The notes under the pieces are model-generated. The model did not search any database, was not told the DNA's origin, and was given only the letters and a program-made list of their open reading frames with translations. Below, in pieces: positions 12,177 through 24,628 of a DNA stretch of 64,000 bases. Where the stretch lies: the NCBI GenBank assembly GCA_029379385.1, contig CM055605.1:11691001-11755000 (forward strand), in the 5' to 3' direction. Both the position numbers and the translations under genes were made by a program. Source of the DNA: Quillaja saponaria (taxonomy: Eukaryota; Streptophyta; Magnoliopsida; Fabales; Quillajaceae). Positions within the stretch are counted from its first letter, which is position 1. Each line of letters opens with the position of its first letter.

Positions 12177-14941
12177 AAAATGGATCTAGTGGAGAGGCAA
12201 CGTTGGAGAGGACCAAAATGGGGTCGTCTCTTCTTAAAACAAATAAAAAAATTACAGCCCAAGATTCATTACGCCAAACACACTGTTCTCTAAAAAGACA
12301 CTGTTTCCTATCCTTTCATTCTTCTTCCTTGCGAGCTTAGATCCCTTTTCCACTTTGATTAAGTTCTGTAATTCACAAGTATGATTTGAACAAATCAAGA
12401 AAATTCGAACTTTTCAATTCAAAATTGAGGAGGAAAGCTCTCCTATCAAACTTCACACTTGGAGGAGATTCAAAGGTATTGGGACAGGGAGGAAGATTAC
12501 ACTAAGGATGTGTTTGAGCATACCATTCAGCATGCCCAGATGAAACTACACAAGTGGATGATGCTATTGCGAAAAAAAAAAGGCTAGAATTTAAAAAGGA
12601 ACTATGCGCTGCAAATTTTCAGGTACAGTGGGTGTTCTAAATGGATGTGGGTGTGTATATTTGCATTGGTTTCTTTAGTAAAGTTATCTGAATGGAGTTA
12701 CCAGTTATAGACAAACTCTAGAAAGATTAGAATTACTGCTACATCTAAACTAGCCACTTAATCTAAAACTATGTTAAGTAAAATATTTGTTGCTTTATTC
12801 AATCATTTTTGCAAGTTGCCTGATTCGATAACATCTAGTCCTTGTGGACATTTAAGTTTGATGTGTTGGATTTGTGGAAGCATGATAGTGTTAATTCATT
12901 TTCTGATTCATCTCCTCGAAAAGAATTTCGAGTTTCTCTTATGAAATTGAAAAGCCTCGGCAAATAACCAGTTAACGAAAGAATGGCACCCTTCCCATTT
13001 GAGTTAGATTGTTCATCATTATTTCACCCATGAAGAAGGGACAAATAAAAAAAATTAAAAAAATTTTTAAGTACCTCCACTGACTATTTGCATTAGTATC
13101 CTCAAATTTGAAAAAGCCCAACACATATTCTGAAACCCAAAACTTAAAAATTTGATTCAATTACACCTAAAGGAGAAGTTTAATAATCAATGCATATGGT
13201 CTAAATTGTTGAAATAAATCATATCTAACCCAAAAATTAAAAATTTGATTCAATTACACTAAAAGGAGAAGTTTAATAATCAATGCCTATGGGTCTAAAC
13301 TGTTGAAAGAAATCATATCTACCACATCAGTGTCTCTCCCATAACATATAGATGTAGAAAAAGGGAACCAAAGGATACTATTGCTATTTTCCAAGAGATT
13401 CTCAATTGTTATGCATGCCTCTTCATGTATATAAAGCAAAGGATACTTTATATTGCTATTTTCCAAGAGATTCATATTAGTGTCAAATACTACTTGAAGG
13501 TATCGTTTATTGACCTTTAAATCATCTTGAAAATTAGTTTTTTAAGAGCCTTCTGTTGTATTTGATGACATCATTCTATATCCAATTTTAGGTTTGTCAT
13601 TAGGGATGCATAAAATGTTTTCTTTATCTATAACTTGTTTTGACTTTTTACATTATAGATGCATTGGCACCCAACAACTCATTCCCTAAGTGACAACATT
13701 TTTTCAAGCATATGAAGATAGAGAAACTCACCAAGTCATGGTTTTTTTGTTATTTTTGCTTTAAGATTGTAATTGTTATTCTATTGTGATTCTGATTGGG
13801 ATTTACCCATTGTAGCAATATGCCATTATGTCACTTGATGTTTATATTTAAAGTTTGTAATAAAATACCAGTTTAGCATAGCTTACTTGGTATTGTACCT
13901 AGGCATTAGACCTCTCCCTATATACCAAAAAAAAATAAAAAATTGTAATAAAATGTTGTGATTGTGAAATACAAAATTGTTGTTTTAGTTTTCTCTACTA
14001 TTCTTTTTGTTATATATAGAATACAAAATTGTGAAGATAAGTGACAACATACAATTGTATAAAAGCATCTAGAATATAGTTATGAATTATATGGTTCATT
14101 CAAAACACATTAATTGTATAATATGCTTCATTCAAAATACATAAAAGATAGCATCAATTCAGGTCATTACACAACCTGGGATGACTTAAGGCTGACAACA
14201 AATACCATATGGAGCCCAATATTACTAATAAGGAAATGCATTATTTGATACTTATAATGACATGGGAACAAACTTTTGTATATCCTTTTCTAACAATAGC
14301 TTTATGTAACTCTGTGAGCTATCATATAACTCAGGTAGTAATCCACCATTCGGATTCTCGTATGATTCCCAAGCAAGATCAACATGCACTTCAATGTTCT
14401 AAGACATAAGGCAAAAAAAAGTTATTGTAACTATCATAAAAATGAAACTTGTAAGGTAGTGATCTAAATGTAAATTGTTTATTCACTTACTCCTTTTTGT
14501 ACAAATGAAACTTGAGGAGCACATTTTCCATTAACTTGTTTGTTCTGCTTCTTCTTTGAGTTTTTTTCTACATGTTCATAATGCTTCCACAACATAAATT
14601 GTTTTTTTACTCGTTTTCTTCACAACTCCTTTTATTTCACGACCCATATAAATCAGTTTGAGAAATTACATTATGGGAGCATTATTAACATGTAGGGTAG
14701 TTTCATCAAGCTTCCAACCACTTATCACATCACTTTCATCCACACATCAAAATGCTTATTTATATAAGCAAGTCCCTTAGGAGTTTCAGCATCACGACAT
14801 ACAAGCTTAACTAATTTTAGACAAATAACTCTATATCTCTTAGAACAAGCCATGTGCATATCTTCTTGTATAACATGTCCAATGGCATCAATAACTTGTT
14901 CAGCCTTTGTATGTCGGGTCCATCAGTGTAAGATACACTTT

Positions 14942-16598
14942 TCAAGAATTTTTAAGACTATAGCATAGTTGAATTTTAAGGGCATGTCGACATAAGAATC
15001 CATTTGTCTTAAATTTCCTACACAAGCAAGAGATTGTCATTTCTTTAGAATTAAAAAGAATAATAAATTCATCCCTTTCTTTTTTGTAGTCCCCGGCAAC
15101 ATAGAAGCCATTCAATTCGTTATGTTGCTTCCGAAAAATAGTAAAAGCACCATTTACCTCTTCTTCAAACAATTGAAGACTGTTTTATGTGTAAATATTA
15201 CAAACTTGTTTGATATAAGGTGAATCCTTGAACTTCATCTGAGGTAGCTTTTCCTTAGCATCATATTCAACTTGTCAATTAATATATCTTTTTGATGCAA
15301 CCAAATTATCAAATTGCTTGAAAAATGAAGAAATGTTCATTTCACTATGAAGGTAGTTTTTCAAGCTTACATTCAAGCTCTCACTTAACTATGTAGCACG
15401 AATACCTAGGGTGAAAGCATATTTCATGTAACATAGAGCCCCTTTTTTTTTTGGATAAATGCTATCTAACCATGTGTTCCTTTTTTTTTTTTTTTTGAAA
15501 TTATATGTATTGGAGAATGAATCCCATTGCGATTGAAAAATGTCCTCTGTTTCATAGTCATAAATAAGTGAATACAGGTCTGATATCATTTTTTTATCCC
15601 ATGCTGTCTTGTGTAAGGATTAAGAGGTTTAATGCCATTCTACAATATGTGCCACATACAAAGACCATAGAATACATCGGGCATCATATCAGAAAACCCT
15701 TTTGCAATGGCATGATCTCCATTAGTAAATATTGTTTATGGCTTTCTCTTGTTATTTACATCTAGAAAAACATCAAAGAGCCACACATAAGAAGCAACTG
15801 TCTCATCAAATAAAAGTGCAGCTCCAAAAATAACATGTTATCGATGATGGTTGAACTCGACAAATACCTCAAAAGACTTATGCTCTCCTTGTTTATGCAG
15901 TAAGTGGCATCATATACTACAACATCCTCAAATAGTGCATAATCTACAACCATCCGTGCATCCGCCCAAAACATATTTGTAATGCAATCTGTGATATCTA
16001 ATTGCAATCTGTATTAAAATGAGGGTTTATCCTTCGAATTTTCGTTAAACTATGACATTATTTTCACCACATCACCTTCCTTCATGTCTTGTTGCTTTAT
16101 GGTGTGAAGAAAGTTTTTCTGATCTAATCATGAGTACCCAATACTAGTAACTCCACCGGCACGTAAGCTCATAAAGTCATGTGCCTGTCTTAGCCATAAT
16201 CCTGACTTGGGTGCCATAACTATTTCGTGAGCTTGCACTTCAAAAATAGAGCATCGTGAAGGCATCATGTGTTCAGTTTTCTCACTGTGCAAAAAATGAT
16301 TGTGCTCCAATTCCAACTTTTATATAATAAGTTTGTCATTAGTTTCTACTATCCTATGAACACACATGAATACGGGACAATCAGTTCTTGCGTGTGCCCA
16401 AGGATTCTTCGTATGTTGACTTTTTTTTGAATCACTTTCACGAACACCGTGCTTTGAACAAACAAACTGCTTTATTGCGGCTTTTCCATCTCTTGGCCTC
16501 TTATACTCACACCCCTTCCAAATGCGAAATCCCTCTCTTATGGCATATTCATTAAAGAACTGAAAAGCATCATCTATTGAGTTGAATTGCATTCCCAT
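14942..16598 (-). pseudogene. FAR1/MULE transposase relic (FAR1 domain - DDE region - SWIM zinc finger)
   Basis: Reading from 16598 downwards, the first fragment is a FAR1 DNA-binding domain: FNSIDDAFQFFNEYAIREGF, with Cys and His positions continuing to about 16320. Next come a fragment with LEHNHFLHS (16316-16128) and a piece of the MULE catalytic core region with DYALFEDVVVYDATY (16007-15762). A middle fragment follows (15589-15389). Last is a SWIM-like zinc finger, ISCLCRKFKTNGFLCRHAL (15172-14942). The order is that of FAR1-RELATED/Jittery transposases. The frame is broken repeatedly, including at A/T runs near 15440-15500, so no functional protein is expected. Confidence 0.8.
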
Positions 16599-16976
16599 TT
16601 TCTGTTTGTCAAAATCATTAGAATTCTCACGTGATTGATCATCCCTCTAAAAACCAATATTATATAATCATTATTATACTAATTTATAACCAATAAGAAT
16701 ATTTGAAGGCTTAAAAAAATGAATGCAACAATGTATCATACACTCTTAGTCAAAGACATGAAAATGGTGAGAAAAAAAATTGTGGGTAAACAAAGATTGC
16801 ATTGACAATAGAATAAAAATGCTAAATTTTAATTTTTAAGAACTTGTCTAAAATAAGCTTTGAAAATAATCATTTACGTGATAATTGCAATGGAATAAGT
16901 ATGAAACATTTGAAATATTGAAAATATAATCAAAGAGAATTTAAAGGTGATCATCTTCTTCTTCTTCTTTTTTGTT

Positions 16977-17205
16977 TCAAGCCACGGGTCTCATGTAATA
17001 GGAAAAAAAAATAGAAAAAAGCTAGAGGTCTTATGTAAAATAATAAAAAATAAAAAAAAAGGCCACAAGTCTCATTTTTTTTTTCAAGTCATAGGTCTCA
17101 TGTAATAAAATAAAAAAAAACACAAGTCTCATGTAATTTAAAAAAAAAAAAAAAAAAGCTACAGATCTCATGCAATCAAAAAAAAAAGTCACATATCTCA
17201 TTTCT
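16977..17205. repeat. Degenerate minisatellite inside the FAR1-type MULE
   Basis: About seven copies of a motif like CACAAGTCTCATGTAAT are separated by A-rich spacers of varying length. They lie between the transposase relic and the right end. The copies differ in both motif and spacer, so this is a slippage-prone simple repeat rather than a CRISPR array. Confidence 0.75.
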
Positions 17206-17500
17206 TATATTTCCAACACTTACCCCATAGTAGACTCTGTTGGTTCATTGTCCATCACTCTCCACGAAATTGAAAAGGTTTCCAGAGGATAGAGGAGTTG
17301 CCGGCCAAAAAGAGAGTGAAAATTACTTTCGTAGGATGTTTCCCTCTTCAATAAATGGACAGCGTCGTTTGGCTTAATGAATCTTGGCATGCGTTAAATA
17401 TAGTTTTTATTTTTTTAATTTTTTTTGTAAGGAGAGGCAACGTCATTTTGGTCATCTCCAGGAACTTCTCCCGCGTCGCATTTACAGTGGATCCAGAAAC

Positions 17501-17510
17501 ATCAAAAACT
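17501..17510. repeat. Target-site duplication, right copy
   Basis: ATCAAAAACT, the partner of 12167-12176. The GH3 exon resumes directly after it. Confidence 0.85.
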
Positions 17511-17759
17511 ACTATATTGGTAATTGCTTAATTTAATACATTGTCGCTGTCACAGGGAGTCTATTGAGTGCTGGAGGAAGTGTACCTGCCCCACAGGCTT
17601 CTCCACAGCAATGGGTTGATATGGTAAATGATTTCCAGAAGGGCACTCTTTCGACACCTCTTGGGATCCCTGGCATTGATGTTGTTCATGGCCACAACAA
17701 TGTGTAGAGGTAGCAGAGCTACCATTTTCCCTCACAATGTTGATCTTGGAGTCACCAGG

Positions 17760-18440
17760 CAAGTGAAAAAAATGCTTAATTAACATATTGAATGCATAAG
17801 GATATTGTTTTCATCTTTGGCATACCAAGTCTTTCTCTTTTATACCTGCCAAGTCTATGAACATTATAACTTACCAACTTAGCCCCAGCTAGTACTTAAA
17901 TTGGTCTTCATTCGATACATACATATATGTAGTCCCAATATTATCCTTTGTTATACTGCTACCTACTGATTTCTTACCTGCATTCAGAACTGATTTGCAT
18001 TTTTGCAACTGCCAATATTACAAAAGAAACTGATGACTAGCACAAAATTTTACAATTTTCATGCTTTACATGCAAATCCCTCATGTAGATTTGACCAATC
18101 CATCATTGTTTGATATTACTCTTAAATATTGTGAAAAACTGAAAAACTGCAAATTTGTTAATGGAATAATGAATTGGACGTAAATAAAATGGAAAGTAAG
18201 GTTGAATAAGTAACGTATATCTATACACACAACTATACTTATAATTTATTTTTTAGGTAGTTGACAAGATAACTGGTTAAAGTTAAAAATATATATATAG
18301 ATATGACAATCAATTTTTAATTATAAAACTTAAAGTATTAAATAAAGTGAATTAATTAACATTACTCAGGAAAAACATATTAACCATAATTAATTAATTA
18401 TGATTAAGAAAATCATGAAATTTACTCTACAATAATTTTT
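17760..18440. other. Gene-free stretch after the GH3 relic
   Basis: No further GH3 exon is visible. The sequence is AT-rich and may include the upstream part of the LTR-like repeat that becomes clear from 18440. No coding evidence. Confidence 0.5.
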
Positions 18441-19645
18441 ATTAGTGACATAGGAATTTATGGTTTTCAGCTCCAGAGCGTGTCAAGAATATTCCGACAC
18501 TATCACAGATCGGATGCATTGACGGATCGCATTCATGAATTTGTGAGTGAATTATGTGCTTTATGGTTACTAGATTATTATGTGCAATTATGTGTATACT
18601 TGAATTTAAGGAGTTATAATAAAATAAGCAAATGAATGATTTCAGTGATTTAATTGGATGATATGTGATTGACATTGACTGTGGTTGATAAGAGCCAACA
18701 TGTGAAGATTTTTTTGAAAAATGGTTTTCATTTTGAAATTAAAATCCAGGTGCAACTAGTTTATTTGAACTCTTAAGTTTATATGAGTTATCCTGATTTT
18801 GGCAATTGTTTTGAAAACAATTGGAGTGCTCAGCCCCGGTGGGATAGATTTGTGTATAGAGAATAATTTGTTGTGCGGGCACGTAAATGCCTGGTAGGGG
18901 AGATTTTGTTGTGTGGGCACGTAAATGCCCGGTAGGGGAGATATTGTTGTGCGGGTCTAAGTTACTCGCTGGCCCTTTGCTTGTTTAATTGTTAATTGAC
19001 TTGTATGATTTGGTTGCTGTTCTGAGACTGTGTTACGTACGTGCATCAATAGATTTAAATATGAGTTGTAAATTATAATATTTGTGTTGTCTGATGCTGA
19101 TACCCGTAGGGTACATGATTAACTCACTGAGTCTTTATGACTCACCCTTTCCTTTGTGGTTAATTTTTTTTTTTTTCAGGAAACCGCGGTTGATTACTAT
19201 ATAGGGCTACCTATCGACTCTATAGCGGAAAGTTATATTTCGGAAATTGCACACTGAAGTGTAAAGGACAGTACTTGCAGTCACCTAGGATGTTCTGCAT
19301 GGTCGTTGTATATATTGTATTTATGATGATGTTGTTCTGTTTTGTTAGAACCGGAGCTCCTTTATATATTCTGATATCAAAAATTTAATATTGACTGGAA
19401 TCCAAATTATTTGTGTATATTATGGTATGTTCCACCGTATGGGGAACCTCTGCCAATATTTTCATAAATCGCTTTATGTTTAACTGTCGGTACCAGATTT
19501 TATTTTAACTCTACAACTCTTTAATAGTATTGACCAAAATGTACTTTTAAATTGTGACGCACACTACTTGCATACTCAGGGTTACGGGGGCATGGACAAC
19601 CATTCCTCCGACCAGTCATGTCTTCATTAAGGGGTGTGACAATTC
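18440..19645 (+). repeat. LTR-like repeat, plus orientation, with 3' end
   Basis: Related to 2740-3340 in the same orientation and to 60728-61900 in reverse. Inside, a TTGTGCGGGCACGTAAATGC unit is repeated two to three times at 18870-18960. The copy ends near GGGGTGTGACA. The reverse copy at 60728 begins TGTCATATCCC, supporting a TG...CA type LTR border. No primer site or coding region follows, so it is a solo LTR or truncated copy. Family assignment is open; long Ty3-gypsy LTRs are the best guess. Confidence 0.6.
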
Positions 19646-19649
19646 TGAC

Positions 19650-21140
19650 TTATATTTTTAACTAGATATAGCAAAACCAAGTCCAACCATCATCTCCATG
19701 AAGTTATCTACCTTTATTATTTAGAAACTTATCCTAAAATCAGCCTTGAACCTACTTAAATACACATATGAACACAAACAGGGCAAAACAGGTGAAACAG
19801 AGGTTTTCCTCTACCTGTAGCTTGAAATACCACCCCAACCCTTCAAATAGTTGCAACTAAGGCACAAAAACCTTCTCCCAAGTCTCCTCTAAAACTCTTC
19901 TTTAGACATCCCCACTAGTTTGAAATCTAAGTAAACTAAAATGGAGTTACACCAAATTAGGCACACACAAAATTTTTGGTTGCCAGAACCGGATTCTAGT
20001 TTTTATTAAATACTCATAGCTAGGTATCAGATTCTGACTTTCCAGGATAGTTTATCAAGATGTTAAGAACAATTTATCTTCAGCACCCTACTCATAAGTT
20101 ATCCTTTAAGACCCTCTAAAACTAGTTACACTAAAACAGGTATAACCAGAACCCGAAAATTCCAACAATGACTTCTAACATCTCTAGAACAAATCATGAA
20201 ATAAAAACCTGTAAAGCTTCATAATTGTCCCTTAATATGATAGGAACAATTATTGTTCAAAGGTTTTACTATAAACTAGACCATAACCCCAGACAAAGTT
20301 ATCTGGACTGACTGAAGCTCACTTGCAATCTAGAACAAACCCAGAAGCAGTTCAATAGCTCTAGCAATAAATATACCCCAAATTAGGTTACAAAATTTTC
20401 TAGATAAAATCCCAAGACCATTAGCTTCACTTTCTCTTCGGAACTCCTAAACTAATTCTGTCCAGAAAACACCCAAAATACCATATTTCTCTGAATCATA
20501 AATTTTGAACCCTACTTCCCTTTCAATAACCACTTAATCACTATTTTTCATCACTTTCAAGCTTTAATTCATCCTCCTAAATTCTCTAAATTCAAACTCT
20601 CAAACAATACAAATAAGAAGAAATTCTAATGTTAAGAAAAATAAGAGAATTTGATTAAATTAGAACTTGAATGTACTATAATTAACGGTTGCCAATAGGA
20701 GGAGTTGGCGGCAGCAATTGTGACTATGGCTGCCAAGAAAAGGTGGTGGTTTCATCCAACTAGAGGCAACCTAAACCAATACCACCTCTGGCTGAAAACT
20801 ACCTACCAAAAACTGAAAATAAGCTCCCATGTTCAACCATCAATCAAACAGATAAGAAGGAAATCAAAATAAGACTTGGCTGCTGCAAAGCAGAGGCTGC
20901 TTAGCTGCCACGCATGGATGGAAGGAGGAGGAGGGCTGGATGGAGCTATCAACGGTTGGGAAAGAAGCAAAGCAGCTTGCTTTGCAAGAGGAAGGTGGTC
21001 GACTGAAGCAGAAAAAATGAAGTTACTAAGAAAACCAAAGAACCTTAAAGAAACAGGAGAGGAGGAAGCTTACAGGAAAGGAAAGAAATGGTGGGAAAAA
21101 AGAAATAGGAAAATAAGAAAAAGAAAAGGAAAAATCAATT
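19650..21140 (-). repeat. LTR-like repeat, minus orientation, partial
   Basis: The part 20380-20490 is clearly related to 62600-62710: a TACAAAATTTT start, then AATCCCAAGA-like and ACCCAAAATAC-like blocks. In the 60.7-64 kb copy this region follows the reversed end in the same orientation as here. This block is therefore opposite to its 18440-19645 neighbour and joins it tail to tail. The purine-rich frame at 20876-21142 is compositional and not supported as a gene. Confidence 0.5.
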
Positions 21141-21674
21141 AAAAAGGTAAAGAGAATGTATATGTATCACATATGTATATTTATGGTGTTTACTTGTCTT
21201 GTTTATGTATTTGGTTATTAGTTATTTTATAAGTAAAAATTATCACAATATCTCTAAAATTATACCTTACGATACCGGATTCTAACATATTTAAGTGAAG
21301 ATGTTAGCTCAAGTCCCTCTTTCAAACTCCAAAGCTCCCGCTAAAGTAATGTATCATGCCAACTTTCTTTGAAAAGCCACTAACCCAGTTTTCCTAGTCG
21401 TCTCTAATAGTAGTAAAAATAAGTGCAATTAACTTTCTAAGTGATACTAACCCAGTTTTCCTAGTCTTCTCTAATTTTTTATTTTTTTATTTTTGCTAAT
21501 ACTCAATAGAAACTACAGAATTATGTCTACGAACATGACATTATAACAAACAACAAACACTTAACATGTGGGATCATTCAAACAAGATGATCATGCATAT
21601 GCTTCAATGATCAATAATGAGCCACTCTTCGTCAACCATTCAACAGAGAGCATGACTAGTACATATATACAATC

Positions 21675-21850
21675 TAATTCTCAACAGAAACTACAGAATT
21701 ATGCTCGGGGACGTGACATCAGAATAGTATATATATATATATTCATTGATAATACATTATTCTAATTCTCAACAGAAACTACAGAATTATGCTCGGGGAC
21801 GTGACATCAGAATAGTATATATATATATATTCATTGATAATACATTATTG
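21675..21850. repeat. 88-bp tandem duplication at the edge of a gypsy LTR
   Basis: A unit starting TAATTCTCAACAGAAACTAC and running through GGGGACGTGACATCAG and an AT run occurs at 21675-21762 and 21763-21850, nearly identical. A diverged third copy is near 21500-21545. The second unit overlaps the first bases of the LTR at 21835. Confidence 0.9.
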
Positions 21851-22272
21851 TAACAATCTAATAATATTATACGTGGCATGGCTAAAGTGTAATGGACTAA
21901 TCCGAATCGTAACTGTCACTATTAATTTCTATTAATATTATAACGGATGTCATTATCATTAATTATTATATAACGGATGTCATTATTATTGTAACTAACA
22001 TCATTATTATTGTCATTAATATTCTAGCATAAGTTCCTACATAAAGGGGCTCAAACTCCCTAAGAAAAGACAGGTTATTCTTTCAAACCCTACTCTTTAC
22101 AGCTTTTTAGTTTTTATACTTTGATCAAATACTGATGCATCAGAGTTTTCACAGGTCAAAGGACCATCTCTTTGCAGGCTAGCCACGTGAAGGACACTTC
22201 AATTGATCAAATCTAGATTTAATAGGCCAGCCAAGTGAAGAACACTTCAATTAGTCAAATCTAGACTTAATA
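21835..22272 (+). repeat. Left LTR (438 bp)
   Basis: Aligns with 24629-25019. It is longer because an internal ~45-bp block (AGTGAAG...CAATTA, ending near 22272) is duplicated. Confidence 0.7.
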
Positions 22273-22274
22273 TT

Positions 22275-22292
22275 AACGTCGTCCATGAGAAT
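22275..22292 (+). promoter_or_regulatory. Degenerate primer binding site
   Basis: AACGTCGTCCATGAGAAT lies just inside the left LTR. It resembles the GGCGCCGTCTGTGGGAA primer site of many plant gypsy elements, with changes mostly of the CpG-decay kind. Confidence 0.55.
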
Positions 22293-23929
22293 CCATATAA
22301 TTTGAGTTTCAGATATTCACACAATTCTCCGAAATGAACAAAATCAAAGTAGTCAGCTCTCAATCAAATTTGCAGAATTTTCGGCGACCCAACCAGCCAC
22401 CTTACTCCTATAGCACAGGCCTGAATTCTGATCATTTCACCATTGAGATCGCAGTCATCAGTGGTGCCACAAGTCACTAATATGCTTGGCCACAATTAGA
22501 CAGATTTATATCTGTTTGACTTCCAACCCCTAGGTGCGTTTGCAAAGAAAATTGAATAAATATATTGTATTAGTATATCATCATATTGCGCCGCTTGCTG
22601 TCTTGCTGACTTCACAAAGTCCAAGTCCAAGCTTAATCTCAATTTATTGTGCCGTTAGTGGCCACTTATTATTATACAATAAATTGTATTCATTCTATAT
22701 GGGCAAATATTAAATGTCCATGCTTAAACTCATATTAGCACTATGAGATTGTGAAAAGAAAATGATGCACCGTGATTTTTAACTTTGATAATGGCAATTT
22801 GTGTGCACAGTCGTAGATAAATCTAAAACTTCCAACAAAAAAAACCCATTTATAAGTGCACAAATAGTTTATACATTTATACTATCACAATAAAATGGCT
22901 TCTGTGATCCACTACTAACATAGACTTTCTCAAGTCCAATTTTGACTTAAAAAAAATAATAAATTGCTTAATATCTTAATTGTAATATATTTCTTTAATT
23001 ACTTGAGCATTATATTGCTTGATTGCTTATTTAAATAACTCATAAAAACGTCTTAAATTTTGTAATTTTGTGCATTTAAGTAAATGCTAATCAAAGAAGA
23101 ATAATGCACCTTTAATTTAAATCAAATTACTTATGTGATTTAACTCTAATAAAAGAGTAATAAAATATCTCGTGAAATGATTTTGTATAAAGGCAAATAC
23201 AAATCAAACTTCTTAAGTATAGCTCATGTACTTAGCTAGCTCGTTATTTGCATTTTAGAATCCAAAGTCACCCTTCATTAAACAATCAACATTGTGCATG
23301 CTGTGAACTAACGACTAAGTCATATGCTTGTTAATTTGTACTTGATATTTTCAAGTGATCTAGCATACAACTTAAAACACACAACTCAAGGTCAAATCTC
23401 AAACTTAAACGGTTAGCACTCCGTGAATGGTAAACCAAAAGTTTATATAAGTTATGTTTAAAATATTATGGCTTTATTCTTTTTGGTGTGATTGCATTAA
23501 ATGTTTTCATATATGCTGATTTAACAAATTTACTGTTGAGCTCAGCTTTTTAGCCCAATTAAAAATTTATTTTAGGAAAATCTTCGTGTACGAAGTCACC
23601 AAATTAGGATGAGCTTATTGCCTTCAACACAGAAAAGATTATCGCCTATCGTCATAATAGCTCAAAAGAGCCTATACACAGCATTTCAACGAGTAACAAT
23701 CCTTTAGATGAGTGGCATCCAATGTCTCTCCTCGCAACTATAAAGATCTAGGTATAATAACCAGACCCTGAGGAGAGGTATAAGCAGTTTTTCATCTTTC
23801 CTAGCTTATTAGTCGGGCTCCTCAAATATTAAACGGCAATGGTACTGGGTTTTCATTCGATTTGGAGAGAGAGCTCGAGGTTATGACACATGGCTAAATC
23901 GCCTATAGTCATACTCGAGGTGGGCAACA

Positions 23930-24290
23930 CAGACTAAAAAGACAGCATTCGAGCAAAGCACCCAGAAAAATCAAAGTGACTACAAAGCCAAAACATCAAC
24001 AAAACAAGCTCGAGTTTTCACCCATATTGCTTAAAGCAAGGTACGCTATTTATTTTATTAACATACAGTTTAATACAATAGCATATTGGCAGCACAGGCT
24101 AAAAAGACGGCACCCGAGCAAAAAACGAAGACAAATCAAGTGGCTACAAAGCCAAAACATCATCAATAAGCTTGGGTTTGCACCTAAAATACTACAAGAT
24201 CATCAGAAAGCTTGGGTTTTCACCCAAAATACTACAATATCATCAAAAAGCTTGGGTTTTCACCCATAATGCACAAAGCAAGGTATATTG
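23930..24290. repeat. Internal tandem repeats of the gypsy-type element
   Basis: A long unit (GGCTACAAAGCCAAAACATCA preceded by AAAAAGACGGCA-like sequence) occurs near 23935-24010 and 24085-24160. A shorter ~38-bp unit with AAGCTTGGGTTTTCACCC is repeated three times at 24165-24265. Such arrays are typical of the 3' untranslated part of Tat/Ogre-like elements. Confidence 0.8.
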
Positions 24291-24628
24291 TTTACTTCAG
24301 TACAGTTTACTACAACTACATATTAGTCTCCATTAACGAGTAAAAATTAAGCATAAACTACTATCATAACAAGTTTGAACTTCTCAGTTCGTGCTGAAAA
24401 ATGTGGGAGTAATAAGATAGAGTAGTTATAAGGTGGAATATAACATAGCGTCAAAATCAATGATAAAAATATAACACCATCAGTGCATCACATCAGTGAT
24501 AGCACCAAACTTTCAAAAAAATTAGCACAAAAAGTGCACCCTGCAAACAAAGAACAAGACTCAGGTATATGGTCCATAACATTTAGTTCAAGTCCTTCTT
24601 CCTCTTAAACTCATTTTTGGGAGACTCG

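Larger units (their letters stand above)
12177..17500 (-). mobile_element. FAR1-type Mutator-like element (MULE), 5.3 kb
   Basis: The borders are defined by the 10-bp target duplication. Terminal inverted repeats extend ~110 bp. The left side reads TGGAGAGGACCAAAATGG, and later CCAAGATTCATTACGCC. The reverse complement of the right side reads TGGAGATGACCAAAATGA, and later CCAAGATTCATTAAGCC. The outermost ends share TGGATC. The interior encodes a minus-strand transposase relic with FAR1 and SWIM regions. Tandem duplications lie inside: a ~94-bp unit at 13134-13322 and a second near 13370-13475. It resembles the Jittery/FAR1 branch of MULEs, from which the FHY3/FAR1 light-signalling factors were domesticated. 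Confidence 0.85.
11948..17758 (+). pseudogene. GH3 beta-glucosidase gene relic, exon 1 split by a transposon
   Basis: Exon 1 starts at 11948 with a signal-peptide-like N-terminus (hydrophobic FFLGSLILVCCW). It then shows the GH3 plant glucan-exohydrolase opening, LGVRIRDLMKRMTLQEKI and QMVQ. The coding sequence stops at 12176, where a transposon enters, and resumes at 17511 as YYIG before a GT intron. Exon 2 (17556-17758) reads [16 protein letters not shown], then LSTPLGIP and VVHGHNN, as family members do. Exon 2 lacks about three residues after LGIP. It also carries a stop and small insertion just after HGHNN. The remaining exons, which would carry the catalytic domain, are absent. The native enzymes hydrolyse cell-wall beta-glucans outside the cell. 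This copy cannot. Confidence 0.85.

Noticed and set aside
16977..17205. Regularly repeated motif with spacers, superficially like a CRISPR array
   Set aside because: Spacers are A-rich and of unequal length, the repeat units are diverged, and this is plant nuclear DNA inside a transposon.
20876..21142. 88-codon Lys/Glu-rich frame
   Set aside because: Purine-rich composition inside an LTR-like repeat; no ATG context, domain or relative seen.
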